Shown piece after piece: positions 62,199 to 64,000 of a stretch of 64,000 nucleotides of DNA; the first letter of the stretch is position 1, and the number at the start of each line of letters is the position of its first letter. The notes beneath the pieces are model-generated. The model made no database searches, was not told the DNA's origin, and saw only the letters and a program-made list of their open reading frames with translations. The stretch lies in assembly GCF_014836985.1 (NCBI RefSeq), contig NZ_JACSPU010000001.1:1082833-1146832 (forward strand). Reading direction: 5' to 3'. Position numbers and translations under genes: made by a program. The DNA comes from Planococcus wigleyi (GTDB taxonomy: Bacteria; Bacillota; Bacilli; Bacillales_A; Planococcaceae).

Positions 62199-62785
62199 CA
62201 GTTCTTGTTGGAATCCTGTTGGCAGGCGGCCTGTCACGGCGGTACGGTTCCCCAAAGGCGTTTGCGGAACTAGAAGGAGAGTTGTTTTATGAAAGAGCTT
62301 ATAACGCATTAGCGGCTGTTTGTGATGATGTGGTCATCATTTCCAGACCTGAATTGATGGAACGCTTTTCATCCGATGCTGAAGTCGTTACCGATCTCGA
62401 CTGGATTGAAGGACAAGGGCCGCTGGCGGGCATCCTGTCAGGGATGGTTGCCAAGAGAGCAGATAAATATTTCGTGTTGCCTTGTGATATGCCGTATGTA
62501 GGGCCTGCAGAAACAGCCAGGCTGTTGGATCTTGCAGACAACGCGTCAGACATTACAGCCTTATGGAACACAGTTGGAAAAATCCCGTTGTTCAGTATTT
62601 GGGATAAACGGGTAAAAGAACAGCTGCAGCAAGAGCTGGAGGCTGGACAATTCCGCGTCATGAAGTTTATGGAGAAAGTGGCTACCGAGTGGATCGATTC
62701 ATCAGAAATCCATGAAGAGCCGCTTGTTTTCCGTAATGTGAACCAACCCGACGATCAAATGAGGGGGTGGCAAAATGGCCATTAA
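62195..62785 (+). CDS. mobA: Molybdenum cofactor guanylyltransferase MobA
   Basis: The 196-residue nucleotidyltransferase has [18 protein letters not shown] near residues 6-23 (GTP-binding loop), then [20 protein letters not shown] near 67-86 and [13 protein letters not shown] near 93-105 with the metal-binding aspartate. It attaches GMP to the cofactor, giving the MGD form used by enzymes such as FdhA. It overlaps moaD (ATGA) and moaA (11 bases). Confidence 0.95.
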   Translation: MTVLVGILLAGGLSRRYGSPKAFAELEGELFYERAYNALAAVCDDVVIISRPELMERFSSDAEVVTDLDWIEGQGPLAGILSGMVAKRADKYFVLPCDMPYVGPAETARLLDLADNASDITALWNTVGKIPLFSIWDKRVKEQLQQELEAGQFRVMKFMEKVATEWIDSSEIHEEPLVFRNVNQPDDQMRGWQNGH

Positions 62786-63791
62786 ACCAGTACAGGACCA
62801 ATTTCATCGCCCGATACGGGATTTGCGGATTTCGGTTACCGACCGCTGCAATTTCCGCTGTTCGTATTGCATGCCAAAAGAAGTTTTCGGAGATGATTAT
62901 GCATTCTTGCCGAAGCAGGAATTATTGTCATTTGAAGAAATCCATCGCCTGACTAAAGTATTTGTGGCGATGGGTGTCAAAAAAATCCGGCTGACAGGCG
63001 GAGAACCCTTGATGCGCAGAGGGTTGCCTGAGCTTATTAAAAAAATCCTTTCGGTTGAAGGGGTGGAAGACATCGGCTTAACGACAAATGGCATGTTTCT
63101 TGGCAATCAAGCACAGGCCCTTTATGATGCAGGATTGCGCCGATTGAACATCAGCCTTGATGCCTTGGATCCTGAGCTGTTTGGAAAATTAAACGGCCGA
63201 GGTGTCGAACCTTCTCATATATTGAAGCAAATTGATTTTGCACAACAAGTCGGTTTTGAAATTAAAGTCAATATGGTGGTCCAAAAAGATGTTAATGAAC
63301 AAGAAATTTTGCCGATGACGGCTTATTTTAAAGTCCGGGGCATTACATTGCGCTTTATCGAATTCATGGATGTCGGCAACGACAATGGCTGGAGCTTTAA
63401 AAAAGTAGTGACCAAAAAACAGATTCTCGACAAACTGCAGACCGTCTATAAACTGGAACCTGTCGACAAAGATTATTATGGTGAAGTTGCGAAGCGTTAC
63501 CGTTTTGAAGAAGGGGATGCCCAAGTCGGATTTATTACATCCGTTTCGGAATCTTTCTGTTCATCTTGTACGCGCGCACGCCTGTCATCTGACGGTAAAT
63601 TTTACACCTGCCTGTTCGCAACCGGCCATTTTGATATTCGGGAATTGATTCGGAGTGGATTGACCGATGAGGAACTATTGGAAAAAATCTCAGCTGTCTG
63701 GGAACGTCGGGATGACCGCTACTCGGATGAACGCACTGAATTCACCGCAAAAAACCGCAATAAAATCGGCATGTCCTATATCGGCGGATAA
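62775..63791 (+). CDS. moaA: GTP 3',8-cyclase MoaA
   Basis: The 338-residue radical-SAM enzyme starts molybdenum-cofactor synthesis from GTP together with MoaC. It has [12 protein letters not shown] near residues 23-34 (SAM cluster), [17 protein letters not shown] near 73-89, and a C-terminal cluster with [21 protein letters not shown] near 255-275. The end lacks the classical terminal GG, reading SYIGG, which does carry it. GAGGGGGTGGCAAA is the ribosome site. MoaC and MoaB are not in the window. Confidence 0.95.
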   Translation: MAIKPVQDQFHRPIRDLRISVTDRCNFRCSYCMPKEVFGDDYAFLPKQELLSFEEIHRLTKVFVAMGVKKIRLTGGEPLMRRGLPELIKKILSVEGVEDIGLTTNGMFLGNQAQALYDAGLRRLNISLDALDPELFGKLNGRGVEPSHILKQIDFAQQVGFEIKVNMVVQKDVNEQEILPMTAYFKVRGITLRFIEFMDVGNDNGWSFKKVVTKKQILDKLQTVYKLEPVDKDYYGEVAKRYRFEEGDAQVGFITSVSESFCSSCTRARLSSDGKFYTCLFATGHFDIRELIRSGLTDEELLEKISAVWERRDDRYSDERTEFTAKNRNKIGMSYIGG

Positions 63792-63796
63792 CAGGG

Positions 63797-63848
63797 GCAA
63801 ATGAAAAAGGCGATTCCTGTAAACACAGGAATCGCCTTTTTCATTTGC
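63797..63848. terminator. Very long perfect terminator hairpin after moaA
   Basis: A perfect 24-base stem (63797-63820 with 63825-63848) encloses the loop AAAC, between convergent moaA and citrate synthase genes; it can act in both directions. Confidence 0.95.
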
Positions 63849-63904
63849 TTATCTAGATGAGTCGATATGGTCCAAACCGTAAATGGAAAGGATAAATATT
63901 TCTC

Positions 63905-64000
63905 TTAGCGTTCTTCAACCGGCACATACGTCTGCATGCCAGGCCCGATGTATTCCGCACGCGGGCGGATCAGGCGGTTGTTCGAATACTGCTCAAGGAT
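63905..64000 (-). CDS. Citrate synthase family protein, C-terminal end (partial)
   Basis: The minus strand ends with ILEQYSNNRLIRPRAEYIGP followed by a 12-residue tail (ending YVPVEER) and a TAA at 63905-63907. This is the characteristic C-terminus of citrate or 2-methylcitrate synthases. The rest of the gene lies beyond the window, so which of the two it is cannot be decided. Confidence 0.8.
   Translation of the reverse strand: MLEQYSNNRLIRPRAEYIGPGMQTYVPVEER

Overview
The window reads as a chromosomal segment of a low-to-moderate GC Bacillales bacterium. The most likely home is the Planococcus/Planomicrobium group of the Planococcaceae. That placement is an inference from the gene set: YhfH-type zinc peptide, IDEAL-domain protein, FabH behind a FapR-type operator, FdhA with a DUF1641 partner, SUKH protein, DUF3953 and DUF5412 proteins, a cre box, and strong AGGAGG-type ribosome sites with many TTG/GTG starts. 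No rRNA, tRNA or CRISPR array was seen.

Layout. 1-3241: TRAP transporter (dctP end, dctQ, dctM) plus an ornithine cyclodeaminase-like enzyme; a ten-G tract sits at the dctQ/dctM junction. 3242-9037: accessory region. An XRE-HTH/dynamin-like GTPase fusion faces a DUF1232 membrane protein and four very small genes, with an operator-like palindrome and a perfect promoter between them. A serine recombinase then abuts a TPR gene that lacks its front. 9119-15154: M20-type peptidase, an McrB/McrC restriction pair, decayed pieces of a LysR regulator and of a holin-like type I toxin, and a uracil-DNA-glycosylase-like gene. 15232-20344: secreted glycerophosphodiesterase (possible PHO box), SRPBCC protein, aldo/keto reductase, and a secreted GH10 xylanase behind a cre box.

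20345-39026 is a patchwork of mostly single genes: nitroreductase, membrane-anchored beta-propeller, small lipoproteins and membrane proteins, SUKH, RDD, AIM24, a proline iminopeptidase broken by one stop codon, cupin, GNAT, WGR-DUF4240, BI-1 family, GDSL hydrolase, FabH and IDEAL protein. 39390-43265: a three-gene ferric-iron-type ABC importer with a decayed alcohol dehydrogenase behind it. 44147-45996: a DrrAB-type ABC exporter. 46109-52293: FMN reductase, phosphoesterase, DUF488, proline dehydrogenase, GNAT, methyltransferase, YhfH and isocitrate lyase.

53011-63791 is a coherent formate/molybdenum block. FdhA and its DUF1641 partner lie on the minus strand with a terminator hairpin in the long leader. 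Divergently come a DUF2294 protein and FdhD (sulfur transfer to FdhA), an oxalate/formate-type MFS carrier, and moeA-mobB-moaE-moaD-mobA-moaA, which supply the molybdenum cofactor. The window ends inside a citrate synthase gene on the minus strand.

The best candidate for an undescribed system is 4020-7458. It combines a GTPase carrying its own DNA-binding domain, an operator-like palindrome beside a perfect promoter, and an opposing operon of membrane-active-looking micro-proteins.
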